From NCBI RefSeq assembly GCF_947179165.1, contig NC_077239.1, positions 65,881,134 through 65,945,133 on the forward strand: a DNA stretch of 64,000 nucleotides, in the 5' to 3' direction. The DNA comes from Solanum dulcamara (lineage: Eukaryota > Streptophyta > Magnoliopsida > Solanales > Solanaceae). This document shows, one piece after another, positions 36,085-48,052 of the stretch. The position numbers and the translations under genes were made by a program. The stretch's first letter is position 1. Each line of letters begins with the position of its first letter. The notes under the pieces are model-generated. The model saw only the letters and a program-made list of their open reading frames with translations, ran no database searches and was not told the origin of the DNA.

Positions 36085-36547
36085 TGTTGGGGGAAGGAAG
36101 CACTACAACTAAAGTATGATATAATTATAAATAATGAAAATAAATTGGACACGAGAACTTTACGTGGAAACCCCTCAAACAGATAGAGGGAAAAAACCAC
36201 AGGGTAGAAGGATCTTACTATGATAATATGAGAGTACACTGCACTCAAATACAAGGAGAAAACAATAATTAATATTTTTCTCTTGTAAAAAGAACAACTC
36301 ACTAAAGAGGACTCTCAAGACTACAATATTTATCTTGGTGTATAACTTTCTTTGTGTTCTTACTCTTTTGGATTGTATTTTTTTTGGATAATCTAAATAA
36401 GGGCAAGAAACCCTCTATTTATAGGAAACTAGAAACACGTAAAACTGCGTATTTGACCTCCTTTTTTGACTACGCGTTCAAAACTCATTTTGTTCACTTT
36501 TTTACTATGCGTTGAAAATGCATTTTGTTGTATTTGACTATCTTGCA
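36085..36547 (-). repeat. 5' LTR of copia B (right end)
   Basis: 463 bp, TGTTGGGGGAAGGAAGCACT to TATCTTGCA. The minus-strand PBS TGGTATCAGAGCC is adjacent at about 36071-36084. Confidence 0.9.
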
Positions 36548-36552
36548 AATCA

Positions 36553-37705
36553 AGCATACTCTATGATCATGTCTAATGAGAGTTAGAAATCTGTAGTGGC
36601 TACAGTAGGAATATTAGGACCTAATCTTAGTGCTGGCCAACATCCTTATGAGATAGTTATTTACTCGAGAAATGGTGGCAATCAGAAGTTTAAGAAAGGT
36701 GGAAATTTGTATTGTGACTACTACAAGCTCAAGAATCATACTAGACAAAATTGTTACAAGTTAGTGGGGGTATCCTCAAGATTCTAGGTTCAAGAAAAAA
36801 GGGCCTAACACTGCATTTAATGCAGTGGTGGAAAACATAGGATATCAAGATCACTTTACTCGCAAAAACTTGGTTTTAGAGCATCCTGCTCAGGTTACTA
36901 CATATGAATGACAATCATCATCAAATGTACAGACAAATCAACTAAAATCATGTCATCTATCAAAGGAGCAATATCAACAGTTGCTTCAGTTTCTGAATAG
37001 AGCTCCAGAACCAGTTAATTCAGCTACTGTAGTAGGTAATGTGTTAGGTATGGATACATGTCTAAACTCTACTATTGATACAAATACCACTCCTGTGTGG
37101 ATAATTGAGACAGGTGCTACCAACCACATGGTAGCAGACCTGAATATGTTGGACAAATCTACTGTCCACAAACATGATAAACCAAAGAAGGTGCATCTTC
37201 CAAATGGAGATATTTCCTTGGTTGAGTTCATTGGTTCAAGTGTTTTACCTAACAAAAATGTCATTATTGGAGTCTTCCACCTACCTCAATTCAACTTTAA
37301 TTTATTGTCAGTGTCAAATCTCACCAGGGAACTACAATGTTCTGCTACTTTTTCCCCTGACTTTTGTATATTTTAGGATCTCCCACGTGGGAGGGTGAAG
37401 ATGATTGATAAAGAAGATAATGGTGTCTACATACTGTCCAACAATACAAGTTCAAGAGATATCAATGTTGCAGCTAGTTGTTCTATTCCATTACTAAAAA
37501 TAGATTCAACACTAGACGTGTGGCATAAGAGATGTGGTCATGTATCTAGTTCAGTTTTAAAGAAATTATTGTCCTCAGGCTTAAATAGCATAACTGAAAC
37601 ACTAGATAAATGCACTATCTGTCCTTGTGCTAAGCAAATTAGGATACCTTTTCCAGTTAGCACTTCTAAAAGTTCTGCTTGTTTTGACTTGCTTCACAAG
37701 AATAA
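36553..37705 (+). pseudogene. copia #5 gag end, protease, GAG-pre-integrase
   Basis: Gag resumes and shows a zinc-knuckle-like CDYYKLKNHTRQNCYKLVG at about 36714 (CX2C lost as C-D-Y-Y). Protease follows: VWIIETGATNHMVADLNMLD (about 37096), where the catalytic D-T/S-G reads E-T-G. 37395-37715 carries the GAG-pre-integrase HHCC (LDVWHKRCGHVSSSVLKKLL, then CTICPCAKQ). The frame ends where the foreign copia begins, just where integrase should start (SACFDLLH). Confidence 0.85.
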
Positions 37706-40700
37706 TGACTTGTGAAACACCTAAAGAAGCATGAGAGAAGCTAAAAGAGGAGTTCGATGGAAGTGACAGAGTGAAGGCTGTCAAACTCTTAACTCTCAAA
37801 AGAGAATTTGAGATGTTAAGGATGAAAAAAAGAGATACTGTGAAAGAGTATTCTGCCAAACTTGTGGAAATTGTAAACAAAATAAGGTTGTTTGGTGAAA
37901 CCTTTCCATATTCAAAGGTGATGAAGAAGATGATGATAAGCTTACCAGCAAGGTTCGAGTCCAAGATTTCAGTAATAGAGGAATCTTGTGATTTGAAGAC
38001 TTTATCGGTTGCAGAACTGATCAGCAAGTTGCAAGTCCAAGAACAAAGATCAAGTTCTATCTAATTCTATAAGAGATGGAGAAGTAGGAGAAGTGGCATT
38101 TCAGGTACAACATAAAGGCAAGCACCCTGTGAAGGACAATAGAAGGATGGAAGGAGGTAAAGTAGAAAAGGGAAAACCATGAAAGGAATCTTCAAAGAAA
38201 GGGAAGTTTCCACCTTGCAGCCACTATAAAAGAACCAATCATCAAGAAAAAGACTGCTGGTTCAAAGGAAAGCCATCCATTCAGTATAGATTCTATAGAA
38301 AGATGGGTCATATTGAGAAAAATTGCAGGGTCAAGTAGAATCAACCACAACAACATCATGCATAGCAGGCAAATTTTGTTGAAGAGTCAGAAAAAGAAGA
38401 ATAAAGCTTGTTTATGGCTTCTCACGAAGAAAACACAAGCAACAAATCCTCATGGTTCATAGATAGTGGATGCACGAGTCATATGTCACACAATAAGCTC
38501 TTGTTTCACACACTTGACAAGTCGTTCAAAGCTAAAGTTAGGATGAGAAATGGTGAAACAGTTGATGCACATGGAAAGGGTTCAGTTGCCTTTCAAACTA
38601 CACAAGGTACAAAGTTTATACATGATGTGTTGTATGTTCCTTGTTTAGCATGTAACTTGTTAAGTGTGGATCAAATGATGTCGAAAGGTTGTTTCTTATT
38701 TTTTTAGGGTAAACATTGTTTGTTTTTTGACTCTAAAGATAGTTTGATTGTTAAAGTAGAAATGGTGGATAAATCTTTTCCTTTAGATGGGAAGTTTGAT
38801 AGTGCAAATTTTGCAAGTATGGATGAGGCATGGTTGTGGCACAAATGATATGGGTATTTTAACTATGCTACTTTAAAGTCTATGTCTGAGAAAGACTTGC
38901 CTAAAGAGTTACCTGAGATCTCACTGTCTAAAGAAGTTTGTGAGGCATATCAGATGGGTAAGGTACACAGGAAATCATTTCCTTAAAGTGCTACCTGGTT
39001 GTGGCACAAATGATATGGGTATTTTAACTATGCTACTTTAAAGTCTATGTCTGAGAAAGACTTGCCTAAAGAGTTACCTGAGATCTCACTGTCTAAAGAA
39101 GTTTGTGAGGCATATCAGATGGGTAAGGTACACAGGAAATCATTTCCTTAAAGTGCTACCTGGAGGGCAACTAAAAAACTTGAACTAGTTCACACTGATG
39201 TGTGTGGACCTATGCAGACATCATCTTTAGGGAAAAATAAATATTTTATTCTCTTTATTGATGACTTAACAAGGATGACTTGGGTGTATTTTTTGAGTAA
39301 CAAGTCTCAAGTATTTTTAGTTTTAAAGAAATTTAAAGCTTTTGTTGAAAGACAAAATGGTTGTAAGCTGAAGTCTTTGAGATCGGACAATGGTGGTGAA
39401 TATACTTCAAATGAGTTCAATAAATATTGTGAACATATGGAAATTGATCACAAGTTGACAATAAGTTATTCACCCGAACAAAATGGAGTTTCGGAGAGAA
39501 AGAACAGGACTGTTGTTGAAATGGCTAGATATTTGTTGCTTGAAAAGAAACTACCGCAAAGCTTTTTAGGCAGAAGCTATTTATACTTCAGTATATTTGT
39601 TAAATAGGCTTCCAACTAAAGTTGTGGATGAAAAAACTCCTATTGAGGCTTGGAGTGGAAAAAAACCATCTGCCAAGCACTTAAAAATCTTTGGTTCGAT
39701 TTGCTATTCTTATGTTCCTTCAGTCAAAAGAAGAAAACTTGAACCGAAAGGTGAATTGGGGATCTTTATTGGTTATTCATCGCAAGTCAAAGGTTATAGA
39801 GTTTTCAGCTTGCAAACAAAAAATATTTCCATCAGAAGAGATATTGTAGTAGATGAGCATGTTTATTGGAACTGGGATAAGGAGCAAATTGAGAAACATA
39901 ATATAGATTTTCAGAACTTGCGTCCGCTGCCTGAAATCCAATTATTTGGCTCTGAAAATCTGGAAAAAGATGAAGAATCATATGGGGAATCCTCACTTGA
40001 TTTGCCCATTTTGAAAATAAAGTCCCTTTCTAAGATATATGAAATATGTAATGTTGCAATCTCGGAACCAAATAGCTATCAAGAAACATTAAGACATGAA
40101 GTTTAGATTGAAGCTATGAAGGAGGAGATTGGTATGATAGAGAAGAATGACACTTGGAAGCTAGTTGATAAACCCAAAGACAGAAATGTAATAGGGGTGA
40201 AATGGGTGAAATGTTCAGTTTATAAATACAAGGCAAGGCTTGTTATGAAAGGTTATGCGCAAATTGCAGGTCTGGATTATGGAGACACATTTGCACCAGT
40301 TGTATGACATGATACAATAATGCTTCTATTTGCTTTGGCAGCTCAATCAAATTGGAAGTTGTATCATTTGGATGTGAAATCAGCATTCTTAAATGGACAG
40401 CTGTAGGAAGAGATTTATATCGACCAACCAAAAGGATTTCAAGTTGTAGGAATGGAGGATAAAATCTACAAGCTACATAAGGCATTATATGCATTAAAGC
40501 AGGCTCCTCGATCCTGGTGCAGTAAAACTGATTCTCATCTTATTTATTGTGGCTTCAAGGGAAGTGAAAATGAAGCCACTTTATATGTGAAAAAGGCTAA
40601 AGGAGGCTATGTGCTTGTGATATCATTCTATGTTGATGATCTTCTGTTAACAGGAAGCAATGAAGCTATGATGAATCAATTCAAGCAAGAAATGGAGACC

Positions 40701-41516
40701 AAGTGTGAAATATCAGATTTGGGTGAAATGAATTACTTTCTGGGAATGGATATTCATCAAGCTACAGATGGAATCTTCATTTCACAGAGAAAAGATGCAT
40801 GGGATATTCTTAAAAGATTCAAGATGGAGAGATACAAGCCTCTATCGAGTCCACTAGTTCACAATGAAAAGATTTCGAAGTTTGAAGGAGGTGATAGGGC
40901 TGATCGTGCAGTTTATAGAAGTCTAATAGGTAGTTTGCTGTTTTTGACAGCAACAAGACCTGATCTCATATTTGAAGAAAGTCTTCTGTCCAAGTCAAGT
41001 TCATCTTGGTATTGCTAAGCGAACATTGAGGTATATCAAGGGAGCTGCTGATTTTGGTATTTGGTTTAAAAAGGAAGAGCAAGGGAAATTGATGGTTATT
41101 CAGATAGTGATTGGGAAGGAAGCATTGATGATATGAAAATCACTTCTGGATATGCTTTTACACTTGGTTCAGGCATGTTTTCATGGAATTCAAAGAAGCA
41201 AGAGGTGGTAGCTCAATCTTCTGCAGAACCTGAATACATCGCTGCTGCTGGTGCAACTAATCAAGCTCTATGGTTAAGAAAGATTCTATGTGATCTGGAG
41301 CAAAATGACATTGAAGCTACTGTCATTAAGGTTGACAACAAGTCCGCAATATCTATGGCCAAAGATCCAGTGCAAAATAGTCGTAGCAAGCATATAAATG
41401 TGAAGTTTCACGCTATCAGGAAAGTAGAGAAGGATGGCAAAGTTAAACTTGTTCATTGCAGCTCAGATCAACAGATTGCAGACATCATGACCAAGGCTCT
41501 TCCTAGGGAAATTTGA
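37706..41516 (+). pseudogene. copia #6 gag-pol, broken
   Basis: 37771-38064: gag UBN2 (MKAVKLLTLKREFEMLRMKK). 38200-38340: two CCHC-like knuckles (one begins CSHYKRTNHQEKDC). 38408-38707: protease SSWFIDSGCTSHMSHNKLLF with an intact DSG. 38830-39161: GAG-pre-integrase carrying a 165-bp duplication. 39200-39607: integrase [47 protein letters not shown], so the D,D,E triad is present; the frame breaks at about 39570 and continues at 39597. RT: 40116-41018 with FYVDDLLLTGSN. RNase H: 41133-41516 (WNSKKQEVVAQSSAEPEYIA). Stops at 40107, 40305 and 40406, and others, disable it. Confidence 0.88.
38832..39161 (+). repeat. 165-bp exact tandem duplication in copia #6
   Basis: 38832-38996 and 38997-39161 are identical by eye (start GGTTGTGGCACAAATGATAT, end AAGTGCTACCT). 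The length is 55 codons, so the frame is kept. It duplicates the GAG-pre-integrase zinc region. Confidence 0.93.
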
Positions 41517-41566
41517 AGTTCTAAGGACTAAGCTGGGAGTATCCAAGAAAAATCTCAAGGAGGAGT

Positions 41567-41812
41567 GTTAGAAAATGAGATTTTCTAGATAGTTTAGTCT
41601 AATAGTGTTCTCTTTTAAATATTATGTTTGGTTTGTAAAGGAAAGGTAATCTTTGTTTTATGGAATATATTTTGTAAGTGGTTGGATAGGTATGGTATCT
41701 ACTACTTTTTGAAAAGTTTATATAGATGTATGTGTAAGTCTTTTGTAATACCCTATATGAATGAAATAAACATTATGTTGAATCTTATCTTTTCTTAAAA
41801 GTTTAAAAGTCT
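41567..41812 (+). repeat. 3' LTR-like end of copia #6
   Basis: Starts TGTTAGAAAATGAGATTTTC after the purine tract and holds TTTATATAGATG (about 41718) and polyadenylation-like AATGAAATAAAC (about 41760). No CA end is seen before copia #5 sequence resumes, so it is probably truncated. Confidence 0.6.
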
Positions 41813-41814
41813 AA

Positions 41815-43805
41815 CTTGATGTTAATCAAAAAGGTTGCTTATTACATGATCTAACTTCTATTACTTTTTTTGTACACAGAGATGTGATATTCAAAGAAGA
41901 TATATTTCCTTTCAAGACACAAGAACAACAGCACACACCTATATTTAGATTCACCAATTTAAATGATGGACAACCTACTTACACTACTGACTTACCACAT
42001 TATTTTTCCATTCCTGATCAAGCTCAGGAACCAGGTTTAGCTGATGTGATATCAGAAGAACCTGTTAATTCTACACAAGTGACGGAACAGGTTCTGGCAA
42101 ATGTTCTAATAGGGTTACAAGAAGAAAACAAAAGATTTGCAAGGGGTAAAAGACCACCACTATGGATGAAAGACTTTGTATCTCTCTATGCTCAGCAGAT
42201 ACCATACTCCTTAGATAAATATCTATCATATGACAAGGTAAATCATTCCTATAAAGCATATCTATCTAAATTACCTTCCTCTACAGAACCAAAAAGTTAC
42301 AAGGAAGTTGTTACTGATCCCAAATGGGTTGAGGCAATACAGTCTGAGATTGATGCACTACAAACTAATCATACATGGAAGTGGTCACTCTTTCAAACGG
42401 TAAAATGCCTCTAGATTGCAAATAAATCTATAAGATCAAGTATAAAAGTAAAGGTGAAATAGAAAGGTATACGGCAAAGCTAGTAGCTAAAAGTTATAGC
42501 TAAAAGGAGGGCATTGATTACCAGGAGACATTCAGTCCAGTAGGAATGATGAAAACTGTAAGAACTATTAGGACCATTGTTGCACAAAGGCAATGACATT
42601 TCCATCAAATGAATGTGTTTAATGCTTTTCTACAAGGGGACTTACCTAATGAAATATATATGGATCTTCCTTAAGGATTTAAGAGTCAGGGGGAGAATAA
42701 AGTGTGTAGACTCATAAATTCCTCTATGGTCTAAAGCAAGCACCAAGATAATAGAATGCAAAGCTATCCCAGACTTTACTAAATTTTGAGTTTAACCAAA
42801 GTGAATATGATCACTCTTTGTTCATCAAAAGGACAACAACTTGTTCTCATTTATGTGGATGATATGTTGATTACAGGAAGCAACCTAAAGTTGATTAAAG
42901 AAACAAAAGATCAGCGAAAACAAACCTTTAAGATGATTGACTTGGGAGAGCTGAGGTACTTCTTAGGGATAAAATTTGCTAGTGCAAAACAAGGTATTCT
43001 AATGCATCAAAGGAAGTATACACTCGAATTAATCTCTGAAACTAGTTTAAGTGCAGTTAAATCAGTTGAAACTCCAATTGATACTAACACTAAATTGACT
43101 ACCAAGCTATATGATGAGGAGATCTACAAGTCAACAGGGGCACAAGTGACAGAAGATGATCCATTAACAGATCAGGGAGCCTATCAAAGAATAGTAGGCA
43201 AGATACTTTACTTAACCATGACAAGACCTGACATCTCCTATGGAGTTCAAACATTGAATCAGTTCCTACAATAACCTAAGAAATCTTATATGACAGCAGC
43301 CTAAAGAATTGTGAAATATGTGAAAAATCAACCAGGACAAGGTGTTCTACTATCTAGCTGCTAAAGAATACCATCACTGCATATTGTGATGCAATTTAGG
43401 CCTCTTGTCCCCTAACAAGAAGATCAGTAACTGGTTACTTTGGCAGTATGGAGGGTCATTGGTTTTATGGAAATTAAAGAAATAGAAAATTATTTCTAGA
43501 AGTTCAGCTGAAGTTGAGTACAGAAGTATTGCAATCACTGTAACAGAAATTATATGGATACAAGGTCTGGCGAAGGAGCTTAGCATTGAAATTTCACTAG
43601 CTATCAACATACATACTGACAGCAATGCTGCTACACAACTTGCTGCCAATCCAGTTCATCACGAGAGAACCAAACACATAGAGACTGATTGTCACTTTAT
43701 AAGAGAAAAGATCACACAAGGTCTAGTGACTACAAAGTACCTTCCTACACAAGATCAGCCTGCAGACCTACTCACTAAAGGACTCACAAAAAATAAAAAT
43801 GCAAC
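41815..43805 (+). pseudogene. copia #5 integrase tail, RT, RNase H, broken
   Basis: Resumes with DLTSITFFVHRDVIFKEDIF (about 41851-41910), the integrase C-terminal tail. 41884-42414 is the linker to RT (PPLWMKDFVS, then PKSYKEVVTDPKWVEAIQSE). RT follows through stops to 42786-43274, with LIYVDDMLITGSNLKLIKET, IKFASAKQGILMHQRKYTLE and MTRPDISYGVQTLNQ. RNase H lies at about 43380-43800 (SSAEVEYRSIAITVTEIIW, then ERTKHIETDCHFIREKI). Closest match in the window is copia #7, a related family. Confidence 0.85.
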
Positions 43806-43911
43806 TTCAGCATCTCAGTTCATGCTAGGAGTTCTCAATATCTTTTCACTTCCCAGTTTGAGGGGGAGTATTGAGAATGATAAGAGCATTGCAGAATTAG
43901 AGCCATGAAAC

Positions 43912-46900
43912 TGTTGGGATATATACTATTAACCATGGAATATATACTATTAACCATGAGTTTAGATATAATATTTATTATAGAACAATTGTTTATTTAA
44001 TTTTAATAAAAGTTTTAATAGATCATATATTCGTTTATATGTCCATTTACTTATATAGTAGATGATTTAGTGTATAGAGTTTTAACTTATACATAGAGGA
44101 TTAAATCATCGGTTCTTATAAGTATAAAGTTTTTTGTTCACAATCTAAGATGGAAATTGGACAAGACATCGGTATGATTGTAGCACAAGATTATATGTAA
44201 TTTATCTTGATTATGGAAACAGTATAGTTCTAACTTCTTGTGCTAGTACATTTTGTATGAATTGAACGGGCCCGAGTAGAGATAGTTGTTTTAGACTGAC
44301 TGACCAAAATATATTCTCTAAACTATTAAATGTACTTATATTCTCAATCTTGATATAACTATTATGATCTGTATATATCAATTATCATTTTGATTTATTA
44401 AAAGGCAAGATTCTAAGATGAGTCAACATGCCTAGTAGATTGGATGATAATAATATATATTGGTGAAATAATAAGTTAGTTGATGGAATCTATGTCTTGA
44501 TGTCACGACTCAAGCCTAGGGCCTAGACGTGACATAGCGAATGAGGAATCCGAAGGTACCTCAAACAAGTCTCTTAGCATTTTTTTAGCCTTTCATAGGT
44601 AATGATGATAAATAAACAAGCGGAAATCATAATAGTAAAGCTTCAACTTACATATGTCCAACAATACCTCTAACTTTTAGATTTAACGGGGCTAAGACAA
44701 GTCCCTAGCTCACCCTTAATCATAATAGAAGAAATGTCATAGTAAAATATCCAATATATCATAAGCTAGAAAGATAAAGGAGTATTGTTCCAGAAACATG
44801 GGAACTCACCAAAAGTAGTCTTCAATGGAATCTCAACTAGCCACGTGGAGGAGAACGAGGAGGAGCACTAGTCCCTACATGGTGATATCATGTAGGCAAA
44901 AGAGTATGCGTTAGTACTTTGAATGTACTAAGTATGTAAGGATGCATGAACATTGAGGAAACATTAAAACATTTATGTAATATGGAACATAATGTAATTA
45001 ATGCATAATAAATCATATAGATATCCTTTAAAATATTCATTTTGTGGAAAAATAACCATAACCGACATTTAAGACCATGCGAGCTATTACATGGAATCCA
45101 ACATAACCCCCTACGTTGGCCGGGGAGACTACTTTCCAGGTAGAACTCCGTCAACTTCATTCATTTCTTTAACTTTAACTTTAAGGGCTTTCATGGATCC
45201 ATTAGCCTAAGCCTACAAGGGCTCCTATGTTGGCACATAGTTAATGAGACAAGGGGTTGCTACTAGGATTTCCTTACCGAATCACACCTCAATGCCCCAT
45301 TCGGTGCTAAGTCAATCCTACGGAATAATTTAATACTTCAAAATATTCATAGCATATAACTTGAGAATTCAAACATCATATTTGGTAGAATAGCTCATTA
45401 AAACATTTGGTAATTCAAATATGCAAGAATTGTCCTTATTGCATAAAGAATTCATTATTCATATCATTTCATCATTCTTTCATTTCATAAGACTCTCTTT
45501 GGATCATAGATATTGCTTTCATAAACATTCATTTGGAGTCAAGACTTTCAAGTCAAACATTATTAAAAACATAGTAAAACTAGGTGGGTTCAAATTACTT
45601 CAACTTGCAAACATGTATGTAAATAAATATACATAAATACTTTGAAATCCATTAATTAAAAATCATGTTTTAAACAACTCACTATGAATTTCAAGAACCT
45701 TTAAATAGATAAATAGAGGAATTACTTGCAAACCATCAATCCATACATATGAAATTATGTTGCATCTAAATAGACCAATAATCATTAGTTTAACCATGAT
45801 TCATACTATTAAGTAAAAATAAGAATTACCATAAGAAAATATTACTTGAAATCAAGAAACTTAATTGAAAGAGTTTTTGGACTACATGAGTGGAAGAACT
45901 CATGGATAAAAACCCACATAACTTAGAGTAAAGCTTAAAGAAAATAAATATAATTTATCATATAATAAAAATAATTTAGACATGAGAGTGGAAGGAATAC
46001 TCTCATTGAAGCCTTAAATATCTGGAATCTGAAGCTTTAGTCGGAACTGAAAGACTTAATGAACACTCTTGAGTCCTAGCTTTTCTCCTCGCGGAATGTT
46101 TTGTGTACTACCCGGAGTATATGAATTACCGAAATAGTATTTCTTTACTACTAAGAACTAAAACTATATTTGAGAATGTGTAAAGAAATGTATAGAGAGA
46201 AGACTTGCTTGAGAAAGTTTGATGAATAAAATGAGAAAATAAGGTGGGTATTTATAGGTGGAAAAGAGGGACCTAACAATAAATAAAATAATTATAAAGA
46301 AAAATCTGAAAATTTAATGGAATATATTGATGTCATGGGTGATATCAAATGGAGGACTATTGATGTCATGAGTGATGTCAAATGTATCTAGATCTTTCCA
46401 TGGTAGGTGAAATGAGTTATCTTTGACAGAATACTCCTTTTCGAAGCTGCGTTTGAACAAGATAAATTCCTTATTAGAATTTGGTGTCTTCATAAGAATT
46501 GTAGATATAGAAGTCTAGTTTCATGCTGTTCAAGAATCAACCAATTTGGAGTATCCTACAGTGAGATATGAATTTTATTCTATAAATACTCTATTTCGTC
46601 ACAGCACACTGTCTTACAATAATTAATTTATTTGACCTACTTAACCTCCGAAACTTTCCACAAAGGTTGTAGGTAATGATGTTGTGATTACTCAGAAATT
46701 TTAATCACCTAATTTGGACTATTCTATGAAAAGTTATGCCCAAAATACAGAGGCTGTATCATTTTTAAGCGAGAATTGAAACATCGTATACAACGTTTTT
46801 AGGGGATATTACACTTGATATAGAGATTGATGATATGTTTTTTTGAGAAGCTTATAAGTTTTCATTGTGTCAAACCTTGCAAGTGGATTTATGAATTCGA

Positions 46901-47422
46901 TATATGAAATAAGTTAAGTAGTGCTCTAAAGAAAATTAATCTTTAAATTAAATTCGTCAGTAATTTAATTTATTGATTAGTATCTGTAATCTTAACATGA
47001 GGAATTACAGAAGTGTTTAGTGGGAAATTTCAAAATATAAATGAAGGAGTGCAATTACGAATTTCTAGTGGAATAATTTGTAATTTATTATGGTAAGAAT
47101 AACATAAAATTAATTATTTGAATTATTTCCATAATAGGTAGCCTCAATTAATTCTGTGGTCCCTACAGTGCCGATATTTAACTAGAACTCAGAATCCTAT
47201 TTTCTTCTCCTTTTTGGATTGGGAAAAATTCTATATAAATAGGGGTTCTCCTAACCTAGAATAGATGTAGCATTTTCTATACAATACTTGCCCACCCAAT
47301 TATTGAGAGAGTTCGGCTGTGAACTTGGGATCACTGTAGAAGACCGCAGAACTGCAGTCTAATGTGTTCTAGCATGATCGTATGTGTTCTAGCATAAACG
47401 TATATGTTGTCTATTATTCATG
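43912..47422 (+). mobile_element. Solo LTR (about 1.2 kb) holding a gypsy-type solo LTR
   Basis: Inserted in the 3' LTR of copia #5. It starts TGTTGGGATATATAC after GAAAC, and the likely right duplication is TAAAC (47423-47427); four of five bases match, so the right edge is uncertain by about 20 bp. Without the nested 44501-46813 block it is about 1.2 kb, non-coding, with a TATA-like TCTATATAAATAGGGG (about 47230). A 21-bp direct repeat lies at its start (43920-43961). Confidence 0.6.
44501..46813 (-). mobile_element. Solo LTR (2.31 kb), same family as 3242-5398, inverted
   Basis: Flanked by a perfect TSD CTTGA (44496-44500 and 46814-46818). On the plus strand it starts TGTCACGACTC and ends GGGATATTACA. 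On the minus strand its start (TGTAATATCCCCTAAAAACG, then CAGCCTCTGTATTTTGGGCA) aligns with the start of 3242-5398. The minus-strand TATA is CACCTATAAATACCC (about 46253). There is no internal domain. Superfamily (gypsy) is inferred. Confidence 0.88.
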
Positions 47423-47736
47423 TAAACAGTATGTTTCTGGTATTTGTTCCTAATTACAGTTATAACTCTGTAACTGTCTTTCCAGTTTTCAGTTAGTAGT
47501 TAAGATTAATAGTGAGCCGGTTAGGATCAGTCCACTCTGTTAGTTATCTCAACTATATATAGGACTTACACATTGTAATTCAGATATGAAGTGAATAACA
47601 AATATTCAACTACTTCTCCAAATTCTTCTCCTCTTCTTCATTTCTATGGTTTCATTCTTCATCATCTTCTTCTTCTAATTCTAAAAAATCTACAGATTTT
47701 GCGGAACCATTAGATGCTGGCTTCCCGCCGCTGAAT

Positions 47737-48052
47737 GGGTGTATTTGGTATGAAGGAAAATGTTTGAAAAACAAGTAGGTTTCTTGCTTATTTTGTAGTG
47801 TTTGATGGTAAATAAAAAATATTATTTCAAAAACATTTATATGTAATCTAACAAAACACTACTAGGCTGGGATGGGTTGGAGTGGACATTCGGGGGTGGC
47901 AGATGATGGAATAGTCAAAAGGAGGGGTTGGGGGAATTGGATAGGTGGCGAAGGATAGAATAATATTTTTATTTATGTACCAAACATCAACAAATAAATA
48001 AAAAATTCACTTATTTCTTTAAAAAAATAGTTTCTTTATATCAAACACACCC
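47737..48052. mobile_element. MITE with GGGTGT-TTTG inverted ends
   Basis: Left end GGGTGTATTTGGTATGAAGG, right end (inverted) GGGTGTGTTTGATATAAAG. The interior has AAAATGTTTGAAAAACAAG and matching inverted parts. This resembles the abundant hAT- or Mutator-type MITEs of Solanaceae that begin GGGTGTGTTTGGTA. The TSD is not clear. Length is 316 bp and it is non-coding. Confidence 0.7.

Larger units (their letters stand above)
31390..36547 (-). mobile_element. Ty1-copia element B, sibling of A, inside copia #5 gag
   Basis: 5.16 kb with LTRs 31390-31887 (left, 3' LTR) and 36085-36547 (right, 5' LTR). The left start is mutated to TGCTGAGGG. TSD AATTA (31385-31389) and AATCA (36548-36552), one change. 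PBS and purine tract are as in element A, and the proteins align along the whole length with only scattered changes. It is the best-preserved copy of the pair in gag, though RT is still broken. Confidence 0.92.
37706..41812 (+). mobile_element. Copia element #6, 5'-truncated, inside copia #5
   Basis: Begins abruptly mid-gag (TCETPKEAW-like at about 37706) with no 5' LTR or PBS, and runs gag, protease, integrase, RT, RNase H. A purine tract (CTCAAGGAGGAGTG) and a 3' LTR-like region follow from 41567. Copia #5 sequence resumes near 41815 inside its integrase C-terminal region. The integrase core of copia #5 is missing, so the junction reflects a deletion or recombination, not a clean insertion. 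No TSD was found. Confidence 0.8.
30478..47694 (+). mobile_element. Ty1-copia element #5, expanded to 17 kb by nesting
   Basis: Outer ends: TSD GATTC (30473-30477) and GATTT (47695-47699), one change. 5' LTR 30478-30748. 3' LTR 43869 to 47694, interrupted. PBS TGGTATCAGAGC is at 30749-30760, and the purine tract TTTGAGGGGGAG is at 43857-43868. Coding order is gag (about 30857-31389, resuming about 36553), protease (about 37090), GAG-pre-integrase (about 37500), a foreign copia block (37706-41812), then post-integrase, RT and RNase H (41815-43800). Continuity of gag across 31389/36553 and of integrase tail motifs after 41815 ties the pieces together. Confidence 0.85.
43869..47694 (+). repeat. 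3' LTR of copia #5, split by a solo LTR
   Basis: 43869-43911 (TATTGAGAATGATAAGAGCA...) and about 47423-47694 (...TTCCTAATTACAGTTATAAC to AATCTACA) together match the 5' LTR 30478-30748. The outer piece has small extra blocks, such as CGGTTAGGATCAGTCC (about 47518). Confidence 0.85.

Noticed and set aside
45421..45636. 71-codon open frame
   Set aside because: Chance frame in the 44501-46813 solo LTR, with a composition dominated by AT-rich codons.
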